A stretch of 37,302 nt of DNA from Nannocystaceae bacterium (GCA_019694555.1 JAIBBS010000074.1:1-37302), one strand, 5' to 3'; positions 18,356-28,140 are shown, numbered from the stretch's first letter. The notes: a model not told the origin generated them from the sequence alone. Program-made: numbers and translations.

Positions 18356-18955
18356 TCATCCCTCACCTCGCAGCGTCACGCCTTGCTTCTCGCAGGCCTG
18401 CCGGAACGCGCGGCAGGCCCGGAACAACAGCACGTCGAGCGTGCCCAGCTTCACGTCCATCGCCGCGGCGCAGTCCTCGCGCGAGCGCCCCTGCAGCAGT
18501 CGCAGCCGCAGCACCTGGGCGTAGCGCGGGTTGAGCCCCTCGAGCACGACCTCGATGCGCGCGCGCAGGTGCTCGCGCTGCAGCTCCTCTTCGGTCGGAT
18601 CGCGGGCCTGCTCGACCATGACGTCGACGTGCTCGGCGAAGGCCCCGCGCAGCCGCTGGCGCCGCCCCGACGAGCGCAGCAGATCGCGGGCCTTGTTCTT
18701 CGCCAGCACCTTGAGCCACGGGTAGAGCCCGGGCTCCTTCCACTCGTAGCTCGGCAGCGCTCCGAACGCGGCGAGGAAGGTCTCGCGCAGGCAGTCCTCC
18801 GCGTCGTCCTTGTCGCCCAGCATGGGCACGAGCACGTAGCCGTAGATCGCGCGCGCGTAGGTCCGGTAGATCTGCTCGAAGGCGCGGCGATCACCGGTGG
18901 CGGCGCGCTGGACCAACGCGCGCTCGTCCGCGAGGGCGTCGGGCCGGCGACTCAC
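18356..18955 (-). CDS. ECF-type sigma-70 RNA polymerase sigma factor
   Basis: This is an alternative sigma factor of 199 aa with only regions 2 and 4. Region 2 runs from AFEQIYRTYARAIYGYV through DKDDAEDCLRETFLAAF to LKVLAKNKARDLLR. Region 4 contains LNPRYAQVLRLRLLQGRSR, then EDCAAAMDVKLGTLDVLLFR, the helix-turn-helix that would read a -35 element. A charged linker joins them. The start GTG 18955 is chosen because a TACCCT box ends 8 bases before it; ATG 18997 would add 14 residues without similarity. It is divergent from rsuA, with the two -10 boxes about 22 bases apart. The following four genes are the likely targets or regulators. No Cys-rich extension that could sense a signal is seen in the sigma itself. 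Confidence 0.85.
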   Translation of the reverse strand: MSRRPDALADERALVQRAATGDRRAFEQIYRTYARAIYGYVLVPMLGDKDDAEDCLRETFLAAFGALPSYEWKEPGLYPWLKVLAKNKARDLLRSSGRRQRLRGAFAEHVDVMVEQARDPTEEELQREHLRARIEVVLEGLNPRYAQVLRLRLLQGRSREDCAAAMDVKLGTLDVLLFRACRAFRQACEKQGVTLRGEG

Positions 18956-18963
18956 CGCGGGCG

Positions 18964-18969
18964 AGGGTA
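18964..18969 (-). promoter_or_regulatory. -10-like box of the ECF sigma gene
   Basis: On the minus strand, TACCCT ends 8 bases before GTG 18955. It stands back to back with the rsuA box at 18992-18997, so each promoter's -35 region would overlap the other promoter. Confidence 0.35.
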
Positions 18970-18991
18970 CCGCGGCCCGAGCGCCACTTGC

Positions 18992-18997
18992 TACCAT
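18992..18997 (+). promoter_or_regulatory. -10-like box of the rsuA-type gene
   Basis: TACCAT ends 14 bases before TTG 19012, the start with the best placed S4 domain. The in-frame TTG at 18988 would precede the box and is disfavoured. Confidence 0.35.
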
Positions 18998-19011
18998 CGC
19001 GGCCGCGAACT

Positions 19012-19812
19012 TTGCCTCGGCTGGATCTGATCCTCGCGCGCAACCTCGGGCTGTCGCGCAGCGCGGTCACGCGGCTGCTGCGGGCGGGCCGGGTGCGCGA
19101 TCCCGACGGCACCCGCCTCGACGACGGCCGCCTGCAGCTGCCACCGTCGACGCTGCCGCGCACGGTGTGGGTCGACGGCGAGCCGTGCACGCTGTCGTGC
19201 CGCGCCGAGCTGCTGCTGCACAAGCCCGTGGGGGTCGTCACCGCGCTGCGCGACGATCGCCACCCCACCGCGTTCGCGCTGGTGAAGGACGCTCCCCTGC
19301 CGCGCGAGCTGCGGGCGGTCGGTCGCCTCGATCTCGACACCAGCGGACTGCTGTTGTGGACCACCGACGGGACCCTGCTGCATCGCCTCACCCACCCGCG
19401 CTACGCGATCCCCCGCACCTACCACGCGGCGCTGACCGAGCCGTTCGGCTCGCCGCCGCCGGGGCTGCAGCTCGACGACGGCCACCGCCCCGACATCGTC
19501 GCGCTCACGGCCGAGCCCGCCGAGGCGATGCATCCCGCGCTCGTGGCCGTCGCCGGTGCGCGCTGCCACGCGAGCATCACGATCACCTCGGGCCGCTTCC
19601 ACGAGGTGCGACGCATCTTCGCCGCGCTCGGCTCGCACGTGCTCGCGCTGTGCCGCGTGCAGTTCGGCCCGATCACGCTGCCGCACGCGCTCGCGGCCGG
19701 ACGATGGATCCCGATCGACCTGCGCGCGCACTTCCGCGGCATCGCCCCGCGCGACGACGGCGATGCGATCGACGATCGCGACGACGACGACGGGCCTGCG
19801 CCGGATTCGTGA
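19012..19812 (+). CDS. Pseudouridine synthase, RsuA/RluB/RluE family
   Basis: This enzyme isomerises a specific uridine in rRNA to pseudouridine. The 266-aa protein has an N-terminal S4 RNA-binding domain (residues 1-60, LDLILARNLGLSRSAVTRLL). The catalytic domain contains HKPVGVVTAL, the signature GRLDLDTSGLLLWTTDG with catalytic Asp107, HRLTHPRYAIPRTYHAAL, and the late motif ITSGRFHEVRRIFAALG. Residues after 245 form an acidic Asp-rich tail. RsuA (16S position 516) is the closest in layout, but RluB, RluE and RluF share these motifs, so the target base is not fixed by sequence reading. TTG 19012 is chosen on the S4 boundary and the upstream TACCAT box; TTG 18988 is an alternative. It is divergent from the ECF sigma gene. 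Confidence 0.88.
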   Translation: MPRLDLILARNLGLSRSAVTRLLRAGRVRDPDGTRLDDGRLQLPPSTLPRTVWVDGEPCTLSCRAELLLHKPVGVVTALRDDRHPTAFALVKDAPLPRELRAVGRLDLDTSGLLLWTTDGTLLHRLTHPRYAIPRTYHAALTEPFGSPPPGLQLDDGHRPDIVALTAEPAEAMHPALVAVAGARCHASITITSGRFHEVRRIFAALGSHVLALCRVQFGPITLPHALAAGRWIPIDLRAHFRGIAPRDDGDAIDDRDDDDGPAPDS

Positions 19813-19957
19813 GCTGCGTGCGGCCGCCGCCCGGACGCGCGGGCCAGGCCCACCGCGGACCGCTTGGGGCCCGCGGCGGACCGAACGCGGGCCACGTGGA
19901 CGGGAATCGACGGCCATGGCTCAAGTGGGGCCGCCACGGTGGCGATGGGGCTTACGC

Positions 19958-20491
19958 ATGACGATCACGGCGAAGCGCATGGCCCTGGCGATGACGACGG
20001 TGTGGGCGCTGGGCTGCGACGTGCAGCTGATGCCCGAGACCGCGAGCTACTCGGGCGCGGTCACGCCGCGGCTCGAGGTCGTCGTGCAGGCCTCGGCGAT
20101 GCCCGGCGGCGAGGTGGCCGCGGTCGACGTCGAGCTCGTCGACGTGCTGCTGCACCGCGACCGCGACGACGCGTGGGTGTGGGTCGCCGGCGATGCCGAG
20201 CGCGTCGAGCTCTCCGCGGTCTCGCCCGCGGCGCAGCCGGCGGTGCCGCTGGTCGCCGATCACTACGATCGGCTGCTGGTCGTCGTCGACGCGCCGCGGA
20301 TCGCGTCCAAGGGTCACTGGCACAGCGCCGAGCTGGCGCAGGACGAGATCGAGATCGCGATCGATCTCGACCTCGACTCCGACACCCGCATCGAGCTCAG
20401 CTTCGACGTGTCCGACGCGGTCAGCGGCCACGGCAACAAGTGGCGCTTCGAGCCCAAGGCGAAGGCGCACGTGAAGCACGGCGAGCCGTAG
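19958..20491 (+). CDS. Uncharacterised lipoprotein, DUF4382-like layout
   Basis: This is a 177-aa predicted lipoprotein. The signal peptide ends in VWALGC (Cys20), a loose lipobox with Ala at -3. The mature part is beta-rich and acidic. It has alternating hydrophobic strands (LEVVVQASAM, VDVELVDVLLHRD, WVWVAGDAERVEL, YDRLLVVVDAPRI) and ends with IEIAIDLDLDSDTRIELSFD. The order of strands, with a Trp-containing strand and a final D-rich segment, is reminiscent of DUF4382 lipoproteins, but this is a weak impression. The ATG at 19958 gives the cleanest signal peptide; ATG 19916 would add 14 residues. It follows the rsuA-type gene by 145 bases with no clear promoter, and precedes the S9 peptidase gene by 45 bases. 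Function unknown. Confidence 0.65.
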   Translation: MTITAKRMALAMTTVWALGCDVQLMPETASYSGAVTPRLEVVVQASAMPGGEVAAVDVELVDVLLHRDRDDAWVWVAGDAERVELSAVSPAAQPAVPLVADHYDRLLVVVDAPRIASKGHWHSAELAQDEIEIAIDLDLDSDTRIELSFDVSDAVSGHGNKWRFEPKAKAHVKHGEP

Positions 20492-20522
20492 TCCGACCTG
20501 GTCGCCAGCGCCTGGTCTCGGG

Positions 20523-20528
20523 TAGGCT
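20523..20528 (+). promoter_or_regulatory. -10-like box of the S9 peptidase operon
   Basis: TAGGCT ends 8 bases before ATG 20537, predicting a leader of about two bases. No Shine-Dalgarno sequence is seen. It would drive the coupled peptidase, radical-SAM and EVE genes. Confidence 0.38.
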
Positions 20529-20536
20529 TCGCCCCC

Positions 20537-22776
<2,240 letters not shown>

Positions 22777-22780
<4 letters not shown>

Positions 22781-23388
22781 GCGAGCCCGCGCTCGCCGTC
22801 GCCGCGATCGCGCACGGCACCGCGTCCGAGGGACCGCACCGCCGCGTCGCGGTGTGGGTCCGCGGCTGCACGCTGGCGTGCCGCGGCTGCTGCAACCCCG
22901 AGCTGCACGCGGCGGCCCCGGCGAGCGCGCTCGCACCGGTGCTGGCGGCGCTCGACGACGCGCGGGCGCGCGGGCTCGAGGGCCTGACGGTCGTGGGTGG
23001 CGAGCCGCTGCAGCAGCTCGCCGGCACCACGGCGCTGTGCACCGCCGCGGCCGCGCGCGGGCTGGGCGTGATCGTGTTCACCGGCTACACGCCCGACGAA
23101 GCCCGCGCGTTGCCGGGCTTCGACGCGCTGTGGTCCGTGCTCGACACCCTGGTCGCGGGTCGCTACGACGCGCGCCTGCCCGAGCGTGCACGCGCGTTCG
23201 TCGGCTCGCGCAACCAGGCGCTGCTGCACCGCACCGCGCGCTACGCCGACGCGGCGCTGTGGCAGGCGCCCGGCAGCGCCGAGCTCGTGATCACGCCCGA
23301 GGGCACCGCGCAGCTGGTCGGCGCGCCGCAGCTGGTCACGCGGCTGCGGCGAGCGCTTGCCGTCGCGAAGCCGACCGCGCGATGCTGA
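22777..23388 (+). CDS. Small radical-SAM / 4Fe-4S single-cluster protein, NrdG-like
   Basis: This is a 203-aa protein with the radical-SAM cluster motif C-x3-C-x2-C in RGCTLACRGCCNPELH (about residues 30-45). The glycine-rich TVVGGEPLQQ, which contacts S-adenosylmethionine, lies near residue 70, and VIVFTGYT near residue 100. The length and the GC..C..C-NPEL opening are those of the NrdG/activase type, which generate glycyl radicals in partner enzymes. No glycyl-radical enzyme such as NrdD is in the window, so the target is unknown. The protein keeps Fe-S ligands and the SAM loop, so it is probably active. The ATG at 22777 overlaps the peptidase stop (ATGA). The end overlaps the EVE gene start (ATGCTGA). 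This strict coupling between a secreted peptidase, an activase-like enzyme and an EVE protein is unusual. Confidence 0.78.
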
Positions 23389-24074
23389 CGGCGATGGCGA
23401 CGCGCAAGCCCACCGCGAAGTCCAAGCCCGTCGCGAAGGCCAAGCCCGTCGCGAAGTCCAAGCCCGTCGCGAAGGCCAAGCCCGCCGCGAAGTCCAAGCC
23501 CGTCGCGAAGGCCAAGCCCGTCGCGAAGCCCAAGCCCGTCGCGAAGGCCAAGCCCGCCGCGAAGCCCACGCCCACCGCGAAGCCCACGCCCCCCGTCGCA
23601 GCGACGGACGGGCCGCGCTGCTGGCTGATGAAGTCCGAGCCCGACGCGTTCTCGATCGACGACCTGCAGCGCAAGCGCAGCTCGGGCTGGGACGGCGTGC
23701 GCAACTTCATGGCGCGCAATCACATGGACGCGATGCGCGTGGGCGACCGCGTGCTCTTCTATCACTCGAGCTGCAACCCGCCCGGCGTCGCGGGCCTGGC
23801 CCGGGTCGTGCGCGAGGCCCATCCCGATCCGACCGCGTTCGATCCGAGCAGCCCCTACTTCGATCCGCGCTCGGACCCGGCCAAGCCGCGCTGGCGCATG
23901 GTCGAGGTCGAGTTCGTGGCCAAGCTGCCGCAGCCGGTCACGCTCGCGGCGATCCGCGACACTGCGGAGCTCGCCGACATGGTGCTGCTGCGCGCCGGCC
24001 GGCTGTCGGTGCAGCCGGTCACGCGCGAGGCCTACGAGCACATCGTGCGCATGGGCGGCCTGCAGCCGGGCTGA
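23382..24074 (+). CDS. EVE domain protein with Lys/Pro/Ala repeat tail
   Basis: The C-terminal 155 residues, from CWLMKSEPDAFSIDDL, are an EVE domain (PUA-like fold, a reader of modified bases in DNA or RNA). Signatures are WLMKSEP, the GVRNFMARNHM segment, GDRVLFYHS and the closing ITREAYEHI-like VTREAYEHIV. The N-terminal 70 residues are ten copies of a hexapeptide AK-x-KP-x. This is a lysine-rich tail like bacterial histone H1-type C-termini, which bind nucleic acid non-specifically. The combination suggests a nucleic-acid-bound EVE reader; that is inference. ATG 23382 overlaps the upstream stop. ATG 23394 (226 aa) is an equal alternative. EVE proteins often sit near restriction or RNA-modification genes; the rsuA-type gene is 4 kb upstream. 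Confidence 0.88.
   Translation: MLTAMATRKPTAKSKPVAKAKPVAKSKPVAKAKPAAKSKPVAKAKPVAKPKPVAKAKPAAKPTPTAKPTPPVAATDGPRCWLMKSEPDAFSIDDLQRKRSSGWDGVRNFMARNHMDAMRVGDRVLFYHSSCNPPGVAGLARVVREAHPDPTAFDPSSPYFDPRSDPAKPRWRMVEVEFVAKLPQPVTLAAIRDTAELADMVLLRAGRLSVQPVTREAYEHIVRMGGLQPG
23415..23594 (+). repeat. 18-bp coding tandem repeat (ten units)
   Basis: Ten consecutive 18-base units, each starting GCGAAG or close to it, encode AKSKPV, AKAKPV, AKAKPA, AKPKPV, AKPTPT and AKPTPP variants. Units alternate between two main types (S and A at position 3), indicating expansion of a 36-base dimer. Confidence 0.88.
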
Positions 24075-24081
24075 GGCGCGC

Positions 24082-24681
24082 TCACGCGTGTAGGGCCGCG
24101 AGCGCGGTCGCGGGCAGCCGCGCCCACGCCGACAGCGGTGCGCGAGGATCACCGACGTGGCGCTCGAGCGCGCCCTCGTGGCCCCACACCGCCGCGATCG
24201 CGCCGCGCAGCGACGGTTGCACCGCGGCCCAGCCGGCGTCGTCGTTGGGCGCGCGCAGGCGATCGAGCACCCGCAGCTCGAGCCGCGTGGTGTCGAACAC
24301 CGCGCGGCCGGCCAGCGCCGGATCGTCGGCGAGCAACCGCGCGGCGCGGATCAACCGCCGCAGCGCGAGCGTGGCATCGGCGGTGCCGTCGGCCAGCGGC
24401 TGACCGCGCCGGCGGTGGTACGCCAGGCCCAGCAGGTTGCGGCTGCGATCGACCACGTAGTGCCCCTCGTGACACACCAGCAGCACACCGGGTCCGCCGT
24501 GCACGTGTGCGTAGTCGGCGACGTCGATCATGACCTCGTCGGCCAGCGCACGGTTGCGGATCCAGCCGTGGAAGATCGGGATGAACTCGTCGAGCGCGAT
24601 CGCGGACTCACCGACGAGCGGCAGCTTGAAGGCATGGTGGATGGTGTGCACGGCGGGGTTGGCCTGGGGGTGCGGGTTCAC
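24082..24681 (-). CDS. Uncharacterised protein coupled to siroheme reductase
   Basis: This is a 199-aa cytoplasmic protein without a named family that I can assign. The N-terminal 100 residues look conserved. They contain FIPIFHGWIRNRALADEVMID, VADYAHVHGGPGVLLVCHEGHY and LLGLAYHRRR, with several histidines (HHAF, HVHGG, CHEGHY) that could bind metal or cofactor. The C-terminal half is Leu/Ala/Arg-rich and helical. Its GTG start overlaps the TGA of the siroheme reductase by 4 bases, so they are translationally coupled. Proteins with a GPGVLLV-C-HEGHY-type segment next to sulfite or nitrite reductases are ones I recall from other bacteria, but I cannot name a function. An accessory role in electron delivery or siroheme handling is a guess. 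Confidence 0.7.
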   Translation of the reverse strand: MNPHPQANPAVHTIHHAFKLPLVGESAIALDEFIPIFHGWIRNRALADEVMIDVADYAHVHGGPGVLLVCHEGHYVVDRSRNLLGLAYHRRRGQPLADGTADATLALRRLIRAARLLADDPALAGRAVFDTTRLELRVLDRLRAPNDDAGWAAVQPSLRGAIAAVWGHEGALERHVGDPRAPLSAWARLPATALAALHA

Positions 24682-26939
24682 GCGGGCGCGGTCGCGCCGG
24701 CTTGGGCCATGCGGGTCTCGCAGGCGTAGGCAGCCTCGATGAAGAGCTGCGCCTCCTCGACGTAGTGGTGCGCGTCGTCGAGCGTGGCGGCCTGCAGGTC
24801 GCGGGCGGCCAGCGCGAAGAAGTAGTGCGCGAACTTGCCGCCGGCGTAGGTGTCGAAGAACAGCTTGGTGTCGTAGAAGCGCGCGCGGAACTCTTCGACG
24901 ATGCGCGCCGGGTCGTCGCCGATGTCGAAGGTCTGTTGCCGCACCAGCGCCTTGGCGGCGAGCAGCATGGCTGCGAGCGCGCCCTTGGCCGCCGCGACCG
25001 CGTCGCCGCGCTCGAGCGCCTCGGAGGCCTCGAACACCACGCGCTCGCCGTCGGCGAGGCCGAACTTCGCGACCGAGACGATCTCGCCGGCGCACTCGCC
25101 CACGCCGATGTCGCCGATGCCGTACTCACGGGGATCGGCCCAGTCGTGGTACAGCTCGCGCGCCTGCTCGTAGGGCGGCACGTCCATCAGGTCGGTGAGC
25201 ATGTCGCGGATCTTCGACTTGCCCACGCGCTTGATGAACGCGCCGAAGCGCTCGCCGCTGCTGCGCTCGCGCGCGAACAGGCTGGTGATGCGATCGACGA
25301 CCTCGGGGATGCGCTTGCTCGGCACCGCGCCGATGGCGAGGCCGAACTGGCCGGCGTTGTGCGTCCACTGCCCGCCCAGCACCACCTGGAAGTGGGGCAC
25401 GCGACGGCCCTCGACGTTGCGCTGCACGCCCAGGAAGCCGAGATCGGCGACGTGGTGCTGCCCGCACGAGTTGAAGCAGCCGCTGACCTTGATCCGCAGC
25501 GAGCCCAGGGCCTCGTCGTGGCCGGCCGAGCGCGCGGCCAGGCGCGTGCGCAGCTCGCCGGCGAGCCCGCGCGAGGCCGAGATGCCCAGCTTGCACGTGT
25601 CGGTGCCGGGGCACGCGGTCACGTCGACGATGGACTCGGCGCCGGGCTCGGCCAGCCCGAGCGCGGCCAGCCGCGCGTACACCTGCGGCACGTCGGCCTC
25701 GGGGACCCAGCGCAGCACCAGGTTCTGCTCGACCGTCAGGCGGATGGTGTCGCCGGTGTACTCGCGCGCGAGATCGGCGAGGCCGCGCGCCTGATCCGGC
25801 GTGAAGTCGCCCAGCGGCAGCGTGACCGAGACCACCGCGTAGCCCGGCTGTCGCTGCGGCCGCACGTTGGTCTGCCACCACGCGTCGAGTGCGGCATCGC
25901 CGGCCTTGCGCAGCGCCGGCGCCGGCGGTCGCTTGGGTTGATCGTGCGCGGCGACCGAGTCGATCCACGCGCTCCAGCGCGCCTCGGGCGGGATCTTGGC
26001 CCGCTCCTCGTCGACCATCTGCTTGAACGCAGGCAGGCCCAGCTTCTTGACCAGGAACTTGAGCCGCGCGCGGGCGCGGTTCTGCTTCTCGCCGTGGCGC
26101 GCGAAGATGCGGCACACCGCCTGGGTCAGCGGCATGAGCTCGGCCTCGGGCACGAACCCGTCGAGCAGCAGCGCCTGGTGCGGCACCGCGCCGAGCCCAC
26201 CGCCGACGTAGAACTCGAAGCCACGCTCGGTCGCGCCGGCGTCGCCCGGGCGCGTCACCGCGACCAGCCCGATGTCGTGCATCAACGCCAGCCCGCAGGC
26301 CTCGGTCGCGCAGCCGGAGAACGCGATCTTGAACTTGCGGCCGAAGTCCTGCGTGTCGGGGTGGCCCAGCAGGTAGTGCGCCAGCGCCTTGGCGTAGGGC
26401 GAGATGTCGAACGCCTCGGTCTTGCACACGCCGGCGACCGGGCAACCGGTGACGTTGCGGACGGAGTTGCCGCAGGCCTCGCGCGTGGTGATGCCCACCG
26501 CCGCGAGCCGTCGGAACAGATCCGGGGTGTCGTCGATGTGGATGAAGTGCAGCTGGATGTCCTGCCGCGTCGTCACGTGCAAGATGTCGTCGGAGTACTC
26601 CTCCGCGAGATCGGCCATGACCTCGAGCTGCGTCGCCGTGAGCGCGCCGAACGGGATCTTGATCCGCACCATGCCGGGTGCGTCCCACACCGTCTCGGGA
26701 CCCTTGGTGAGATCACCGCACGGGAACGCGATCGTCTGGTCCTTCTCGCCGTCGTAGCGCCGACCGTTGTCGTAGCGCTGGCCGTAGGCACCGCGACGCA
26801 GCCGCGTCTCGGCGAAGAGCTTGTCCTCGATCTTGCCGTCCTTGCGCAGGCGCAGCTGCGTCTCGAACACGTCGATCTCGGCCTCGAGCTCTGCGCTCGC
26901 CGCCCCGGCGAGCCGCTGCTTCCATCGCACGTCGTCCAT
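24678..26939 (-). CDS. Siroheme nitrite/sulfite reductase, long form
   Basis: This enzyme carries out six-electron reduction of sulfite to sulfide or nitrite to ammonia using siroheme coupled to a 4Fe-4S cluster. The 753-aa protein has two ferredoxin-like plus NiR/SiR-domain repeats. The second carries the canonical ligands Cys443, Cys449, Cys488 and Cys492 (C-x5-C-x38-C-x3-C, as in CysI). The first repeat also has four cysteines, Cys166, Cys172, Cys210 and Cys215, in the homologous places. After residue 600 comes an extra helical domain of about 140 residues not found in short SiR/NirA proteins. The choice between nitrite and sulfite is not settled by sequence. APS kinase in the window is weak support for sulfite. 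ATG 26939 is preceded by a weak GAGG. It heads a two-gene operon. Confidence 0.88.
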   Translation of the reverse strand: MDDVRWKQRLAGAASAELEAEIDVFETQLRLRKDGKIEDKLFAETRLRRGAYGQRYDNGRRYDGEKDQTIAFPCGDLTKGPETVWDAPGMVRIKIPFGALTATQLEVMADLAEEYSDDILHVTTRQDIQLHFIHIDDTPDLFRRLAAVGITTREACGNSVRNVTGCPVAGVCKTEAFDISPYAKALAHYLLGHPDTQDFGRKFKIAFSGCATEACGLALMHDIGLVAVTRPGDAGATERGFEFYVGGGLGAVPHQALLLDGFVPEAELMPLTQAVCRIFARHGEKQNRARARLKFLVKKLGLPAFKQMVDEERAKIPPEARWSAWIDSVAAHDQPKRPPAPALRKAGDAALDAWWQTNVRPQRQPGYAVVSVTLPLGDFTPDQARGLADLAREYTGDTIRLTVEQNLVLRWVPEADVPQVYARLAALGLAEPGAESIVDVTACPGTDTCKLGISASRGLAGELRTRLAARSAGHDEALGSLRIKVSGCFNSCGQHHVADLGFLGVQRNVEGRRVPHFQVVLGGQWTHNAGQFGLAIGAVPSKRIPEVVDRITSLFARERSSGERFGAFIKRVGKSKIRDMLTDLMDVPPYEQARELYHDWADPREYGIGDIGVGECAGEIVSVAKFGLADGERVVFEASEALERGDAVAAAKGALAAMLLAAKALVRQQTFDIGDDPARIVEEFRARFYDTKLFFDTYAGGKFAHYFFALAARDLQAATLDDAHHYVEEAQLFIEAAYACETRMAQAGATAPA

Positions 26940-26992
26940 GTCGCCTCGCCTCGCGCGCCCGCGGGTTCGTGGTCCCGCCCGTGCGCCTGGGG

Positions 26993-27021
26993 AGTTGTCC
27001 CACACTGCACCGTGAAGTCAA
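26993..27021 (-). promoter_or_regulatory. Candidate promoter of the siroheme reductase operon
   Basis: On the minus strand, TTGACT (27021-27016) is followed after 17 bases by ACAACT (26998-26993). The -10 is weak. The leader would be about 50 bases. A palindrome GGTCA-C-TGACC lies farther upstream at 27087-27097 and could be an operator. Confidence 0.35.
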
Positions 27022-27097
27022 TCGCCGGTGCTCAGAGACCGCGTCGCAGGCCGTGGCTGCCCCCGATTGCGGCCCGTTCATTCTACGGTCACTGACC

Positions 27098-28126
27098 CTA
27101 TAATGGCGTGTCGGGGGCCCCGCCGAGGCGGGCCCGCGTGGCGTCGTCGAGCACCGCGTGGGCCAGCGACGCGCGGGCGAGCGCGGCCAGCTCGGCCTCG
27201 CCCCAACCGAAGGCCGCGGCACAGCGCAGGTACTCGTCGACCAGCTCGACGCCGAACAGCGCCGGATCGTCGGTCGCGAGCACGACCTCGACGCCGGCCT
27301 CGCGCAGCCGCGGCAGCGGGTGCTCCGCGATCGAGCGGTAGACCCCGAGCGCGACGTTGCTGCTGGGACAGACCTCGAGCGGGATCCCACGCGCGGCCAG
27401 CTCGGCCACCAGCGCTGGATCTTCGACCGCGCGCACGCCGTGACCGATGCGTCGCGCGCCGAGCTCGTCGATCGCCGCGCGCACGTTGCTGGCGCCGACG
27501 AACTCGCCGGCGTGGGGCAGCACCGCGAAGCCGTCGGCGCGCGCCTGCTCGAACACCGGCAGCATCGGCGTCAGCGGGTAGCGCTCGTGCTCCGGTCCCG
27601 CCAGGCCCAGGCCCGCCACCGCCGCGCGCGTGCGTGCGGCGACCGAGCGTGCGAACGCCAGCGTGCCGTCGGCCTGATCGGGCAGCGAGCGCACGACGTC
27701 GAACACGAACGCGATCGACACGCCGCGCGCGGCCGCGGCGGCGCGGCCGGCCAACAATCCCTCGATCATCGCCTCGAGCGGCACCCCACGGCGGTGGTGG
27801 GTCATGGGCGTGAACGTGATCTCGGCGTGCACGACCCCGCCGTGGGCGAGCCGCCCCGCCAGCGCGTCGAGCACGTCGCACAGATCCGCGGGCGTCTGCA
27901 GGCACCGCGACAGCGCCAGGTAGATCGCGATGAAGGCCGAGAAGTCGCGGCAGCGGTAGGCCTCGCGCACGCCCGCGACGCCGGCCTCGTCACCGGGCAG
28001 CCGCACGCCGTGGCGCGCCGCGAGCCGCAGCGCGAGCTCGGGCTGGATCGAGCCCTCGAGGTGCAGGTGCAGCTCGGCCTTGGGCAGCGCGGTCACGAAC
28101 GCGCGCAACGAGTCGTGCGTCGACAC
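27098..28126 (-). CDS. Adenosine deaminase family protein
   Basis: This zinc-dependent purine deaminase has 342 aa. Metal ligands and catalytic residues are in place: HLHLEG (His20 and His22), HAGE with His205 and Glu208, the GHG at 228-230, and the Asp pair 286-287 in ATDDPALF. The SSN at residues 255-257 is also typical. Adenosine is the default substrate, giving inosine and ammonia. Adenine deaminase and 6-amino-6-deoxyfutalosine deaminase (menaquinone pathway) share these motifs, so I leave the gene symbol empty. No other futalosine genes are in the window. The GTG start at 28126 is supported by a TACGCT box 8 bases upstream and by the normal distance to HLHLEG. It is divergent from nhaC. 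Confidence 0.87.
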   Translation of the reverse strand: MSTHDSLRAFVTALPKAELHLHLEGSIQPELALRLAARHGVRLPGDEAGVAGVREAYRCRDFSAFIAIYLALSRCLQTPADLCDVLDALAGRLAHGGVVHAEITFTPMTHHRRGVPLEAMIEGLLAGRAAAAARGVSIAFVFDVVRSLPDQADGTLAFARSVAARTRAAVAGLGLAGPEHERYPLTPMLPVFEQARADGFAVLPHAGEFVGASNVRAAIDELGARRIGHGVRAVEDPALVAELAARGIPLEVCPSSNVALGVYRSIAEHPLPRLREAGVEVVLATDDPALFGVELVDEYLRCAAAFGWGEAELAALARASLAHAVLDDATRARLGGAPDTPL

Positions 28127-28134
28127 GGGCCCGC

Positions 28135-28140
28135 AGCGTA
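28135..28140 (-). promoter_or_regulatory. -10-like box of the deaminase gene
   Basis: On the minus strand, TACGCT ends 8 bases before GTG 28126, giving a very short leader. The nhaC box lies 54 bases away in the same divergent region. Confidence 0.38.

Noticed and set aside
23415..23594. Regular repeats that could suggest a CRISPR array
   Set aside because: The units are contiguous, in frame and have no spacers. They encode the Lys/Pro tail of the EVE protein.
27114..27135. GC-rich hairpin near the end of the deaminase gene as a terminator
   Set aside because: It is inside the coding sequence and has no T-run. It is probably a by-product of GC-rich codons.
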